Below, piece by piece: positions 41,626 through 50,289 of a DNA stretch of 64,000 nucleotides (positions are counted from its first letter, which is position 1; each line of letters opens with the position of its first letter). The notes below the pieces were generated by a model. That model ran no database searches, was not told where the DNA came from, and saw only the letters and a list, made by a program, of their open reading frames with translations. Origin of the DNA: Actinacidiphila epipremni (GTDB taxonomy: Bacteria > Actinomycetota > Actinomycetes > Streptomycetales > Streptomycetaceae); the NCBI RefSeq assembly GCF_012034175.1, contig NZ_JAATEJ010000028.1:61955-125954 (forward strand), in the 5' to 3' direction. A program made the position numbers and the translations under genes.

Positions 41626-42559
41626 CCGCCCCGCGCAGCACCGCCGCGTCCAGTTCCGCCGCGTCCGGCGGCCGGGCGCCGGCGCGCGAGACCGTCAGCG
41701 CCGCCGCGGTGCCGGCCCGGCGCAGCACCTCGGCCAGCGCGGGGCCGTCCAGCCGGGCGGGCAGCAGCGGGCGGGCGGCGGCGCCGGTCAGGCCGAGGGC
41801 CGCCAGCGCGTCGAGCACCGCCGCCATGAAGGCGTCGCCGGCCCCCACCGTGTCGGCCACCTCGACCGGCACCGGAGCGGCCGTCACCCGGCCCGCCGCC
41901 GTGAACGCGTCCGCTCCGCGCGCCCCGAGCGTCACGAACACCACCGCGGGGCCGAGGGCCAGCCAGCGGCGCGCCACCTCGCCGGGGGCCTCGCCCGGGT
42001 GGAGCCACGCCAGGTCCTCGTCGCTGGCCTTGACGACGTCGCTGAGCGCCACGCACCGCTCCACCGCTGCGAGCGCCGCCGCCCGCTCGCCCATCAGCGC
42101 CGGCCGCACGTTGGGGTCGTAGCTGACGGTCGCCGTTGCCCGCATCCGCTCGGCCACGCCCTGCGCCGCCGCGGCGCCCGGCGCGGCCACCGCGCCGATC
42201 GACCCCAGGTGCACATGCCGCACCCCGTCCGCGGGCGGCTCCACCGGCCGCAGCGTCCAGCCGATCGCGAAGTCGTACGAGGCGGCGCCGCGCGCGTCCA
42301 GCGTCACCACGGCGGTCGGCGTGGCAAGCCCCGGCCGGCCGTCGGCCAGCAGCTCCACCCCGGCGGACTCCAGGTGCTCCCGGATCAGCGCGCCGGCCGC
42401 GTCCTGCCCGAGCTGGCTCAGCAGCCGCGCCCGGTGGCCCAGCCGCGCCAGCCCGTAGGCGACGTTGGCGGGGCTGCCGCCGGGGTGCGTGACGTCGGGC
42501 GCGCCGGGGGTGCGGACGATGTCGGCGACGCACTCGCCGATCACCAGGAAGTCGCTCAT
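41597..42559 (-). CDS. PfkB-family sugar kinase (fructokinase-like)
   Basis: A 320-residue ribokinase-fold kinase: FLVIGECVADIVRTPG, the substrate motif HPGGSPANVAYGLARLG (PfkB signature 1), SYDPNVRPALM, LVFVTLGARGAD-type strand and signature 2 DTVGAGDAFMAAVLDAL with the catalytic Asp. Nearest in style to bacterial fructokinases. It is separate from the peptide-export operon upstream (151-bp gap) and convergent with yciI. It would phosphorylate an imported ketose. Confidence 0.91.
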   Translation of the reverse strand: MSDFLVIGECVADIVRTPGAPDVTHPGGSPANVAYGLARLGHRARLLSQLGQDAAGALIREHLESAGVELLADGRPGLATPTAVVTLDARGAASYDFAIGWTLRPVEPPADGVRHVHLGSIGAVAAPGAAAAQGVAERMRATATVSYDPNVRPALMGERAAALAAVERCVALSDVVKASDEDLAWLHPGEAPGEVARRWLALGPAVVFVTLGARGADAFTAAGRVTAAPVPVEVADTVGAGDAFMAAVLDALAALGLTGAAARPLLPARLDGPALAEVLRRAGTAAALTVSRAGARPPDAAELDAAVLRGAVRSSGPAGR

Positions 42560-42709
42560 CGGCTCATCATCCCGCACGCCCGCCCCGCGACCCCCGCGCC
42601 CGCCCGCCGCGCCGCCCGCGCCCGCAGGGCCCGCCCCCGCAGGGCCCGCCCCGCCCTGCCGCCCGCCGAACACGCCCGCCGCCCCCGCAGGGCCCGCCCC
42701 CGCGGCGGC

Positions 42710-45580
42710 TCACAGCGTCTGCCGCCGCACCAGCGCGTGGAACGCCCCGCCCTCCTGCGCCAGCAGCCGCTCCGGCGGGCCCTCCTGCACGATCCGCCCC
42801 GCCTCCATCACCACCACCCGGTCCGCGTCCAGCACCGTCGACAGCCGGTGCGCGACCACCACCCGGGTCGCGCTCAGCTCCCGGGTCGCCGCGATGACGG
42901 CCCGCTGCGTCGCGTTGTCCAGCGCGCTCGTGGCCTCGTCCAGGAACAGTACGCGCGGGCGCCCGATGAGCGCCTGAGCGAGCATCAGCCGCTGCCGCTG
43001 GCCGCCCGAGACGGCCCCGCCGCCGTCCGGCAGCACCGTGTGCATGCCCATCGGCATCGCCCTGACGTCCGCGGCGAGCCCGGCCATCTCCGCCGCCCGC
43101 CACGCCTCGTCCAGCGTGTGGTCGCCGGCCCCGCGGATGCAGTCGAACACCGACCCGCTGAACGGCTGGGCGTGCTGGAGCACCACCCCGCACTGCCGCC
43201 GCACCGCCGCCCGGTCCAGCGCCGCCAGATCCTGGCCGTCGTAGCGGACACTGCCCGACAAGGGCGCGTCGAAGCCGATCAGCAGCCGCAGCAGCGTCGA
43301 CTTGCCGCACCCGCTCGGCCCGACGACCGCCACGAACTCGCCCGGCGCCACCCGCAGCGACACCTCGTCGAGCACCAGCGGCCCCTCACCCGGATAGCGG
43401 TACGACACCCCGGCCGCCTCGACCGCGCCGCCCAGCACACCGGGCTGCGTGCTGCCCGCCGGCACCTCGGGGGCCGCCCGGAGCACCGGCCGCAGCTGCT
43501 CCACCATCGGCAGCGCCGCCACCGCGGACAGCAGCGCCCCGCTCAGCTGCCCGGCCGAGGAGAGCAGCATCGTGGCGGCCGAGGTGAAGGCCAGGAAGGC
43601 CGCCGGCGACAGGCTGCCCCGCGCCGGGCCCGCCACCAGCGCGTAGACCGCGAGCGAGCACAGCGGCAGATGCACCGCGCCCACGACCGCCGCCGTATTC
43701 GCCGCCCGGCCCGCCCGGCGCTGGAGCTCCCGGCTGCGGGCGAAGTCCGCCGCCCACGCCGCGTAGGCGAAGCTCTCCGCCGCCGCGACCCGCAGCTTCG
43801 GCAGCCCCCGCAGCGCCTGGAAGGACCGGTCGGCCAGCCGGTTGGTCAGCTCCACCAGCCGCCGCTGCCAGCGCAGTTGCCGCAGGCCCGCCGCGAGCAG
43901 CGCCGCGGACGCCACCGCCAGCATGCCCAGCACCGCGAGCGCCAGCGGCACGCTGAACCACAGCAGCAGCGCCAGGTTCACCGCCGCGACGGTCCCGGAC
44001 TGCACGGCCACCGCCGTCGTGCCCGACAGCACCCGGCGGATCGCGCTGACGCCCATCGCCGCGCTCGCCAGCTCGCCCGTGGAGCGGCGCGCGAAGAAAC
44101 CGGCCGGCAGCCGCAGCAGCCGGTCCCACACGGCCGGTTGCAGCGCCGCCTCGACCCGGCCCTCGATCCGCAGCACCGCCAGGTTCTGCACCAGCATGAA
44201 GGCCGCCGAGACCACCGTCGCGGCCACCACCGCGAGCGCCGCCTGCACGATCAGCCCGTTCTCGCCGCGCGGCACGTACGAGCCGAGGACCCGCCCGGTC
44301 GCCAGCGGCACCAGCGCCCCCAGCCCCACCGCGACCAGGCTCGCCGCCAGCAGCCGCGCCACGTCCCGCCCCGTGCCGCGCAGCCCGGACCGCAGCAGCC
44401 GCCGCGCGGACACCGGGCCCGGCGGCAGCGGGCGGTAGAACATCACGGCGTGCCCGGCCAGGCCCGCCGCGAAGGCCGCCCCGACCCGGACCGTACGCCC
44501 CGCCGCCGGGTCCACCGCCAGGTAACCGCCCCGCCGCCACAGCAGCGCGACCGGCGCGCCCGCCGACGTACGGCCCACCAGGGGACCGGCGTCCGTACGC
44601 CACCAGCGCCCGCCGAGCGCGACCTCCCGGGTGCGGAACCCCGAGGCGAGCGCCACGCGCTCCACCGCCCCGACCCGCGCGCCGGCCGCCCCGGGACCCG
44701 GCGCCGCCACCTCGACGCCGCCCGCCGCGCCCACCAGCCGGCACACCGCGAGCACCGCGTCGTCCCCGTCCCCGTCCCGCTCCCCGCCATCGCCGTCGCC
44801 GTCGCTCGCCGCGGGGCCGCCCAGCGCCGACAGCAGCAGCCGCTCCGCCCGCGCCCCCGCCGCCTCGCCGGCCCGCGTCCCGGCCGCCGCCCGCTCCTCG
44901 TGGGCGTGCTCCAGTTGCGCGATCCAGCGCCCCAGCGCCACCAGCAGCCGCGACTGCTGCCGGACCATGCGCCGCCACAGCTCGCCGTCCACCAGCAGCT
45001 GCCCGGCCGCCTCCGGGCTCACGTCCCCGCCGTGCCGTACGCTCCCGGGCGCCACCTCCACCCACTGCCCGTCGTCCTGCGCAGGCTCCGCCGCGGCGCC
45101 GGCGGCCGGCCGCCCGTCCACCCGCGCCTCGAACACCAGCCGCAGCCCCCGCCCGACCCCGCGCGCGAACGCCTCCTCCAGCGCGCTGCGTTGCGGATAC
45201 GGATACGCCCCCGGCTGCGCGAACAGCTCGCGCAGCGCGATCCGCCGCAGCCCGCAGCCCGGCAGCGGCCGGCCCACCAGCGTGTGGTGCGGCCCGCGCG
45301 GCGGCCCGAGCAGCGCGGTGCCCGCCGCCAGCCGCCCGAGGAAGTGCCAGCGGCCCGCCCCGTCGCCGCCCACCGCGAAGAGGTCCATCGCCCCGCGTGC
45401 CACCACCCATAGCGCCTCCGGGCCGGCGAGCGGCACACTGCGCAGGCCCCCGGCGTCCACGTCCTCCCCGAGCCCGCCGAGCACCGCGACCACCGGATCG
45501 GCCGCGCCGCCCGCCGCCTCGTACGCCCCCTCGCCGGCCGCCCCCGGTGGCAGCGCGGCACCGTCCGTCGCGTACGTCAT
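42710..45580 (-). CDS. large NHLP-type ABC transporter permease/ATPase without peptidase
   Basis: A 956-residue half-transporter. The N-terminal ~380 residues have a cyclic-nucleotide-binding-like beta region (DLFAVGGDGAGRWHFLGRLAAGTALLG) and a linker (HAEERAAAG helix). The ABC exporter membrane domain with six helices spans about 390-690, and the ATPase has Walker A VGPSGCGKSTLL, signature VSGGQRQRLMLAQAL, Walker B VLFLDEATSALD and H-loop VVVAHRLST. It has no C39 peptidase. This matches the second ABC subunit of the nitrile-hydratase-leader-peptide (NHLP) export systems. ATG at 45580 lies one base after the C39-ABC gene stop, so the two are coupled and may form a heterodimer. Confidence 0.9.
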   Translation of the reverse strand: MTYATDGAALPPGAAGEGAYEAAGGAADPVVAVLGGLGEDVDAGGLRSVPLAGPEALWVVARGAMDLFAVGGDGAGRWHFLGRLAAGTALLGPPRGPHHTLVGRPLPGCGLRRIALRELFAQPGAYPYPQRSALEEAFARGVGRGLRLVFEARVDGRPAAGAAAEPAQDDGQWVEVAPGSVRHGGDVSPEAAGQLLVDGELWRRMVRQQSRLLVALGRWIAQLEHAHEERAAAGTRAGEAAGARAERLLLSALGGPAASDGDGDGGERDGDGDDAVLAVCRLVGAAGGVEVAAPGPGAAGARVGAVERVALASGFRTREVALGGRWWRTDAGPLVGRTSAGAPVALLWRRGGYLAVDPAAGRTVRVGAAFAAGLAGHAVMFYRPLPPGPVSARRLLRSGLRGTGRDVARLLAASLVAVGLGALVPLATGRVLGSYVPRGENGLIVQAALAVVAATVVSAAFMLVQNLAVLRIEGRVEAALQPAVWDRLLRLPAGFFARRSTGELASAAMGVSAIRRVLSGTTAVAVQSGTVAAVNLALLLWFSVPLALAVLGMLAVASAALLAAGLRQLRWQRRLVELTNRLADRSFQALRGLPKLRVAAAESFAYAAWAADFARSRELQRRAGRAANTAAVVGAVHLPLCSLAVYALVAGPARGSLSPAAFLAFTSAATMLLSSAGQLSGALLSAVAALPMVEQLRPVLRAAPEVPAGSTQPGVLGGAVEAAGVSYRYPGEGPLVLDEVSLRVAPGEFVAVVGPSGCGKSTLLRLLIGFDAPLSGSVRYDGQDLAALDRAAVRRQCGVVLQHAQPFSGSVFDCIRGAGDHTLDEAWRAAEMAGLAADVRAMPMGMHTVLPDGGGAVSGGQRQRLMLAQALIGRPRVLFLDEATSALDNATQRAVIAATRELSATRVVVAHRLSTVLDADRVVVMEAGRIVQEGPPERLLAQEGGAFHALVRRQTL

Positions 45581-45581
45581 C

Positions 45582-47816
45582 TCACCGCTCCCGCACCAGC
45601 GCCGCGTACGGTCCGCCCGCCGCCACCAGGTCCTCGTGCCGGCCGCGCTCGACGATCCGGCCGCGCTCCAGCACCACGATCTCGTCGCTGTCCCGTACGG
45701 TGCTCAGCCGGTGCGCCACCACGATCCGGGCGCAGCCGCGCCGCCGCAGGTTGTCGGTGACCAGCCGCTCGGTCTCGGCGTCCAGCGCGCTGGTGACCTC
45801 GTCGAGCACCAGCACCGCGGGGTCGCGCACCAGCGCGCGGGCGATCTCCAGGCGCTGCCGCTGCCCGCCGGAGAAGTTGCGGCCGTCCTGCTCGACCCGG
45901 CAGTGGATGCCGCCGGGGCGCCGGGAGACCACGTCCAGGACCGCCGCGTCGGCGAGCGCGGCCTCCACCGCCGCGTCCGGCACCGACGGGTCCCACAGCG
46001 CCACGTTGTCGCGCACCGTGCCCTCGAAGAGGAAGACGTCCTGGTCGACGAAGGCCACCGACGCCGCCAGCACCGTACGCGGCAGGTCGGCGAGCCGCCG
46101 CCCGTCGACCCGTACGGTGCCGGCCGCCGGCTCGTACAGGCCCGCGACCAGCCGGGCGACCGTCGACTTGCCGCTGCCCGAGCCGCCGACCAGCGCCACC
46201 TGCCGGCCGGGGCCCACCGCCAGCGAGAAGCCGGTGAGCAGCGGCGGGTCCAGCGGGCCGTAGCCGAAGGTGACGTCCTCCAGCGCGACATGCCCGGTCA
46301 GCCGGCGGGCGCCCGGCGGGTGGCCGGCGCCGCGGGCGGGGGAGTGGACGGGGTCGGCGGGGAAGTCCTCGACGTCCCGCAGCCGCGCCACGTCCGCGGC
46401 CAGGTCCTGCGCCCGCCCGGCGACCGCGCTCAGCCGGGCCACCGGCGCGGTGAAGCCGGTCACCAGCGCCTGGAAGGCGACCAGCAGGCCCACCGAGATC
46501 CGCCCCTCGACCGCCCGCTCGCCGCCCACCAGCAGGATCAGCGCGCTGTTGAGCGCGGCCAGCCCCGGCGCGACCACGGCGAGCGCCGCGCCCGGCACCC
46601 CGAGCCGCTGCCGGCCCTCCAGCGTCGCCGCGTGCTGCCCGGCCCAGCGCCGGAAGTAGCCGTCCTCACCGCCGGTCGCCTTCATCGTCTCGATCAACTG
46701 CAGCCCGCTGTAAGCGGTGTCGGTCAGCCGCGCGGTGTCGGCCCGCAGCTTGCGGGTACCGGTGGCCCGCAGCCGCACCACGACCCGCATCGCCACGACG
46801 TTCAGCAGCGCCACCAGCACGCCGAGCGCCGTCAGCCCCGGGTCGTACGTCCACAGCAGCGCCGCGTAGAGCAGCACCACCACCGCGTCCACCCCGGCCG
46901 AGGCGAGGTCGCGGGCCAGCGTCTCGGCGACCGTGTCGTGCGACTGGAGCCGCTGCACGAGATCGGCGGGGCTGCGCTGGGCGAAGAAGCGCACCGGCAG
47001 CCGCAGCAGGTGCCGCATGAAGCGGGCGCTGCCCACCGTCGCCGACACCACCCGCGCGTGCAGCAGGTTCGCCTGCTGCACCCACGTCAGCAGCCCGGTC
47101 AGCCCCACCACGACCGCCATCGCCGCGAACAGCGTGCCCAGCAGCGAGGTCCGCCCGCCGAGCACGAAGCCGTCGATGTACGTCCGGCTCAGCGCCGGCG
47201 CCGCCGCGCCGGTCAGCACCAGCAGGAAGCTCGCCAGCACCGCCGCGGCCGTCGCCCGGGACGTGCCCCGCAGCCGCGCCGGCAGCCCGCGCAGCGGCGA
47301 CGGCCTGCGCCCGTTCCGTACGAACCCCGGGCCCGGCGCGAACGTCAGGACCACGCCGGTGAAGGCGGTGTCGAACTCCTCCGGCGTCACGAAGCGCCGG
47401 CCGCGCGCCGGGTCGGCCAGCTGCACCCCGCGCCGGCCCGTGCGCCGACCGGTGCCCTCGTAGACCACGTAGTGGTTGAACTCCCAGAAGAGCACCGCCG
47501 GCGGGGCCAGCAGCGCCAGCGCCGCGGGCTCCATCTGCATGCCCTTCGCCGCCAGGCCGTAGGCGCGGGCCGCCTTCAGCAGGTTGCCGGCCCGCGAGCC
47601 GTCCCGCGACACCCCGCACGCCACCCGCAGCTCCTCCAGCGGGACGTGCCGCCCGTGGTGGCCGAGCACCATGGCCAGGGCCGCGGCGCCGCACTCGACG
47701 GCCTCCATCTGCAGCACCACCGGCGTCCGCACCCGCCGCGGCCGGCGCCGCCCCGGGCCGCCGGAGCGCCGCGCCCGGGCCGGCCGGTGCCGGCCCGCCG
47801 CCGCCCGGGCGGTCAC
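45582..47816 (-). CDS. C39-peptidase ABC transporter for double-glycine peptides
   Basis: A 744-residue PCAT. The N-terminal C39 protease has Cys42 (QMEAVECGAAALAMVLGHHG), His115 (WEFNHYVVYEG) and Asp135 (LADPARGRRFV), which cleaves leaders after a GG motif. Six transmembrane helices span about 180-460. The ATPase has GGSGSGKSTVARLVAGL, NFSGGQRQRLEIARALV, VLVLDEVTSALD and VVAHRLSTV. GTG at 47816 overlaps the HlyD-like gene stop (GTGA). All catalytic residues are present. It should mature and export the peptide encoded at 48814. Confidence 0.94.
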   Translation of the reverse strand: MTARAAAGRHRPARARRSGGPGRRRPRRVRTPVVLQMEAVECGAAALAMVLGHHGRHVPLEELRVACGVSRDGSRAGNLLKAARAYGLAAKGMQMEPAALALLAPPAVLFWEFNHYVVYEGTGRRTGRRGVQLADPARGRRFVTPEEFDTAFTGVVLTFAPGPGFVRNGRRPSPLRGLPARLRGTSRATAAAVLASFLLVLTGAAAPALSRTYIDGFVLGGRTSLLGTLFAAMAVVVGLTGLLTWVQQANLLHARVVSATVGSARFMRHLLRLPVRFFAQRSPADLVQRLQSHDTVAETLARDLASAGVDAVVVLLYAALLWTYDPGLTALGVLVALLNVVAMRVVVRLRATGTRKLRADTARLTDTAYSGLQLIETMKATGGEDGYFRRWAGQHAATLEGRQRLGVPGAALAVVAPGLAALNSALILLVGGERAVEGRISVGLLVAFQALVTGFTAPVARLSAVAGRAQDLAADVARLRDVEDFPADPVHSPARGAGHPPGARRLTGHVALEDVTFGYGPLDPPLLTGFSLAVGPGRQVALVGGSGSGKSTVARLVAGLYEPAAGTVRVDGRRLADLPRTVLAASVAFVDQDVFLFEGTVRDNVALWDPSVPDAAVEAALADAAVLDVVSRRPGGIHCRVEQDGRNFSGGQRQRLEIARALVRDPAVLVLDEVTSALDAETERLVTDNLRRRGCARIVVAHRLSTVRDSDEIVVLERGRIVERGRHEDLVAAGGPYAALVRER

Positions 47817-48610
47817 GGCAGCAGCCAGTCGAGCGGGCGCTGCGCGGGCAGCAGCACCGAACCGCTCACCGCCGTCAGCGAGTCGAGCGCGTGCGGCGGC
47901 CCGCCGCGCGACCAGCCGTAGCCGCTCGCCGTGCCCGCGGCCCGGTCCAGTCGCACGGTGACCGCGACCGGCTCGCCGTGCGCGGCGAAGGCCGCCCCGA
48001 GCCGGGAGTCGCCGAGGAAGCCGGCGATCTGCCCGGCGCTCTGCGGCGCGCTCCCCACGGCGGCGACCGTGCCGCGCAGCACGCCGTACCGGGCGGCCGG
48101 CACCGAGGCCACCGTCAGCTCCACCCGCGCGCCCACCGGCACCGGCGTGCCGCCCACCGGGTACAGCACCGCCTCCAGCGGGTCCGCGGGGCCCGTCGCC
48201 AGCTCCACCTCCGCGACCGGCGTGCCCGCTGCCACCACCGAGCCGAGCCCGGCCGGCAGCGCGGTCAGCCGCCCGCCGGCCACCATCCGCACCTGCCGCG
48301 TCCCCTGACCGGTCGTCACGTCCAGCAGCGGCGCGCCCGCGGCCAGCAGGTCGCCGGCCCGGGCCCGTACCCGTACGACCTGGCCGGCGAGCGGGCTCTG
48401 CAGGACGTAGCCGCCCCGGCCGCGGGTGAGCACGCCCGGCAGCGTCGTCCGGGACGCCACCGAGCCGCCCACCGCCCACACCGCGGCGCCGGCCAGTACG
48501 ACCACCGCCACGGTCAGCGCGAGCAGCCCCTGCGGCCGGGCCAGCCGTACCGGCAGGTCCAGCTCCTCGGGGGAGCGCAACCTCGCCAGCGCCTTGTGCC
48601 GGAACTCCAC
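47813..48610 (-). CDS. HlyD-like membrane-fusion subunit of peptide exporter
   Basis: A 265-residue protein: a short cytoplasmic N-terminus (EFRHKALARLRSPEELDLPV), one transmembrane helix (LLALTVAVVVLAGAAVWAV), then a biotinyl/lipoyl-like hybrid region (GVLTRGRGGYVLQSPLAGQVVRVRARAGD) and a beta-barrel. It is the secretion protein of NHLP-type systems, shorter than Gram-negative HlyD because no outer-membrane channel must be reached. GTG at 48610 follows GGAGGAGAC, and its end overlaps the C39-ABC gene. Confidence 0.91.
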   Translation of the reverse strand: MEFRHKALARLRSPEELDLPVRLARPQGLLALTVAVVVLAGAAVWAVGGSVASRTTLPGVLTRGRGGYVLQSPLAGQVVRVRARAGDLLAAGAPLLDVTTGQGTRQVRMVAGGRLTALPAGLGSVVAAGTPVAEVELATGPADPLEAVLYPVGGTPVPVGARVELTVASVPAARYGVLRGTVAAVGSAPQSAGQIAGFLGDSRLGAAFAAHGEPVAVTVRLDRAAGTASGYGWSRGGPPHALDSLTAVSGSVLLPAQRPLDWLLP

Positions 48611-48630
48611 CGGCGTCTCCTCCTGTTGCG

Positions 48631-48680
48631 GGCCTCAGCGGGCCTCAGCGGGCCTCAGCGGGCCTCAGCGGGCCTCTGCG
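48631..48680. repeat. 10-bp tandem repeat GGCCTCAGCG x4 plus one variant
   Basis: Four perfect 10-bp copies followed by GGCCTCTGCG, and then looser GGGCT/CGGGC-rich sequence to about 48730. The repeat lies between the HlyD-like gene start and the precursor-gene terminator. One unit equals about one helical turn. A regulatory or slippage role is possible. Confidence 0.75.
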
Positions 48681-48752
48681 GGTTTCTCCGGGCTACTGGG
48701 CTACTACAGGCTGCCGCGGGCTTCTGCGGGCGTCCCCGGGTCCGGACAGGCC

Positions 48753-48787
48753 CGTGGACCCCGGGTCGTCAGGTCCCGGGGTCCACG
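48753..48787 (-). terminator. terminator between precursor and export genes
   Basis: A perfect 13-bp stem (48753-48765 with 48775-48787) and 9-base loop sits 27 bp after the precursor stop. It probably limits read-through so that the peptide transcript is more abundant than the transporter transcript. Confidence 0.7.
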
Positions 48788-48813
48788 GTCGGTCCGTGTG
48801 CGTCAGCCGGCGG

Positions 48814-49020
48814 TCACAGACCGGCGAGACCCGTCAGCGGCGCCACGTTGAGGCCGGTCGCCGAGGTGGCGAGCCCCGCCACGTCGGACACGCTCGGCAG
48901 TGACGAGTCGACCGACCAGACGGTGTCGAGAACCGGGCCCAGAATGCCGCCGGAGACGGTGTCCAGCTCGCTGTCGGCAATCTCGCGGGTCTGGACCTGG
49001 GGGGTGGAGTCCTTGCGCAT
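48814..49020 (-). CDS. double-glycine leader peptide precursor (bacteriocin-like)
   Basis: A 68-residue peptide. The leader of 25 residues ends EIADSELDTVSGG, with hydrophobic residues at -4 (V22), -7 (L19) and -12 (I14) relative to the cut after G25, the classic C39-peptidase recognition pattern. The 43-residue core starts ILGPVLDTVW and ends LTGLAGL. It is hydrophobic/amphipathic, Ser/Thr/Gly-rich and has no cysteine, so it is not a lanthipeptide. ATG at 49020 follows GAAGGGAACGAG. The adjacent HlyD, C39-ABC and ABC genes are its probable exporter. Biological activity (bacteriocin, signal) is unknown. Confidence 0.85.
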   Translation of the reverse strand: MRKDSTPQVQTREIADSELDTVSGGILGPVLDTVWSVDSSLPSVSDVAGLATSATGLNVAPLTGLAGL

Positions 49021-49563
49021 TACTGCTCGTTCCCTTCGTTCGGCCAATGCGTATCGAAAATCCGGTCGACCGGGCAGGCGGCATTATCAGCGCGGGATCG
49101 GTCGCACACCGGCCCGGCCGCCGGAATTCCGCGGCGATGGGGAGTCATCCGCCGCTTGGCGCATGATGCAATCACGTACGCGCCGCTCCGGCCAGCCGCG
49201 GCTCGACACGGATCGGCCCAGGTGGGCGCGGTGTGACGAGGGCCCGCACGGGTTGCCGACGAATTCTTCACACCGCTTTCCCCCGGCAATTCGCACACCG
49301 CGGCCGGGCGCCCGAAGACGCGGCATTTCCGTCGAACGCCCCTGCGTATTCACCGCGGCGGGCCGGCCCGCGCGTGACACCGGGGACGGGAGTGTGCAGA
49401 GTCTGCGCCCGTGATGTGCGGTCCGGTCGAAAACCGTATGCGTACGGTCACGTCGGCGAACGGGCCCGACATCCGGGAATCTGCCGCCATGTCGGATTTC
49501 CCGTGCGGCGGCCGGCGGCCCCGATGCGCGGCCCCCGCACGGGGGGATGCGAGGATGGGGCCC
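49021..49563. other. 543-bp lower-GC intergenic region upstream of precursor and cyclophilin
   Basis: No convincing gene. It is visibly more AT-rich than its surroundings and contains CCGTA-TGCG-TACGG (49435-49448), two GAATTC-like patches and repeated CACACCGC. It probably holds promoters for the divergent precursor and cyclophilin genes. Confidence 0.55.
49083..49088 (-). promoter_or_regulatory. candidate -10 box GATAAT of the precursor gene
   Basis: On the minus strand GATAAT, inside CTGATAATG, lies about 63 bp upstream of the precursor ATG and matches the -10 consensus at five of six positions. No good -35 is seen. Confidence 0.35.
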
Positions 49564-50052
49564 ATGAACAATGTGTACTTCGACATCTCCGTCGACGGAG
49601 CCCCGGCCGGACGCATCGTCTTCCAGCTGTTCGACGACGTGGTGCCCGAGACCGCCAGGAACTTCCGCGAGCTCGCCACCGGCGAGCACGGCTTCGGCTA
49701 CGCGGGCTCCGCCTTCCACCGGATCATCCCGAGCTTCATGCTCCAGGGCGGCGACTTCACCGCGGGCAACGGCACCGGCGGCAAGAGCATCTACGGCGAG
49801 AAGTTCAAGGACGAGAACTTCCAGCTCAAGCACGACCGCCCGTTCCTGCTGTCGATGGCGAACGCGGGCCCGAACACCAACGGCTCGCAGTTCTTCGTCA
49901 CCACCGTCGTGACCGACTGGCTGGACGGCAAGCACGTCGTCTTCGGCGAGGTCGTCGAGGGCCAGGACCTCGTCAAGCTCATCGAGAGCAAGGGCTCGCG
50001 CAGCGGCAAGCCGTCCGCGAAGGTCGAGATCACCGCGTCCGGCACCGTCTGA
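49564..50052 (+). CDS. cyclophilin-type peptidyl-prolyl cis-trans isomerase
   Basis: A 162-residue cytoplasmic cyclophilin: VYFDISVDGAPAGRIVFQLF, catalytic SAFHRIIPSFMLQGGDFT (Arg of FHR), LSMANAGPNTNGSQFFVTT, WLDGKHVVFGEVVEG. It spans only the single domain and has no signal peptide, like streptomycete CypA. It catalyses prolyl isomerisation in protein folding. ATG at 49564 follows GAGGATGGGG. A strong terminator follows. Confidence 0.96.
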   Translation: MNNVYFDISVDGAPAGRIVFQLFDDVVPETARNFRELATGEHGFGYAGSAFHRIIPSFMLQGGDFTAGNGTGGKSIYGEKFKDENFQLKHDRPFLLSMANAGPNTNGSQFFVTTVVTDWLDGKHVVFGEVVEGQDLVKLIESKGSRSGKPSAKVEITASGTV

Positions 50053-50075
50053 CCCACCCGGTCCGGCACTTCTCC

Positions 50076-50109
50076 GCAGGGCCCCCGGCGCGACCGCCGG
50101 GGGCCCTGC
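50076..50109 (+). terminator. strong terminator after cyclophilin gene
   Basis: A perfect 15-bp stem (50076-50090 with 50095-50109) with loop CGAC. Confidence 0.75.
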
Positions 50110-50289
50110 CCGTTTCGCCCGGCCCCGCGACGGCCCGGCCCCGCGCGGGCTACGTCACGGCACGTCCACATGATCGTCACAGCCGTGTCCTGATGCCGCG
50201 GACACGGCAACCGCGCTGGTGGGACGTGGTGTCCTGGTGAGCGAAAGGCCCACCCGGCGCGGGCGGGCACCGATCACGGAGGAGAAACC

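Noticed and set aside
42710..49020. Lanthipeptide gene cluster
   Set aside because: The precursor core has no cysteine and no LanM/LanB/LanC-like gene is present.
49020..49298. Second small precursor upstream of 49020
   Set aside because: The 92-codon frame has no GG leader, overlaps the precursor RBS region and lacks GC3 bias; treated as intergenic.
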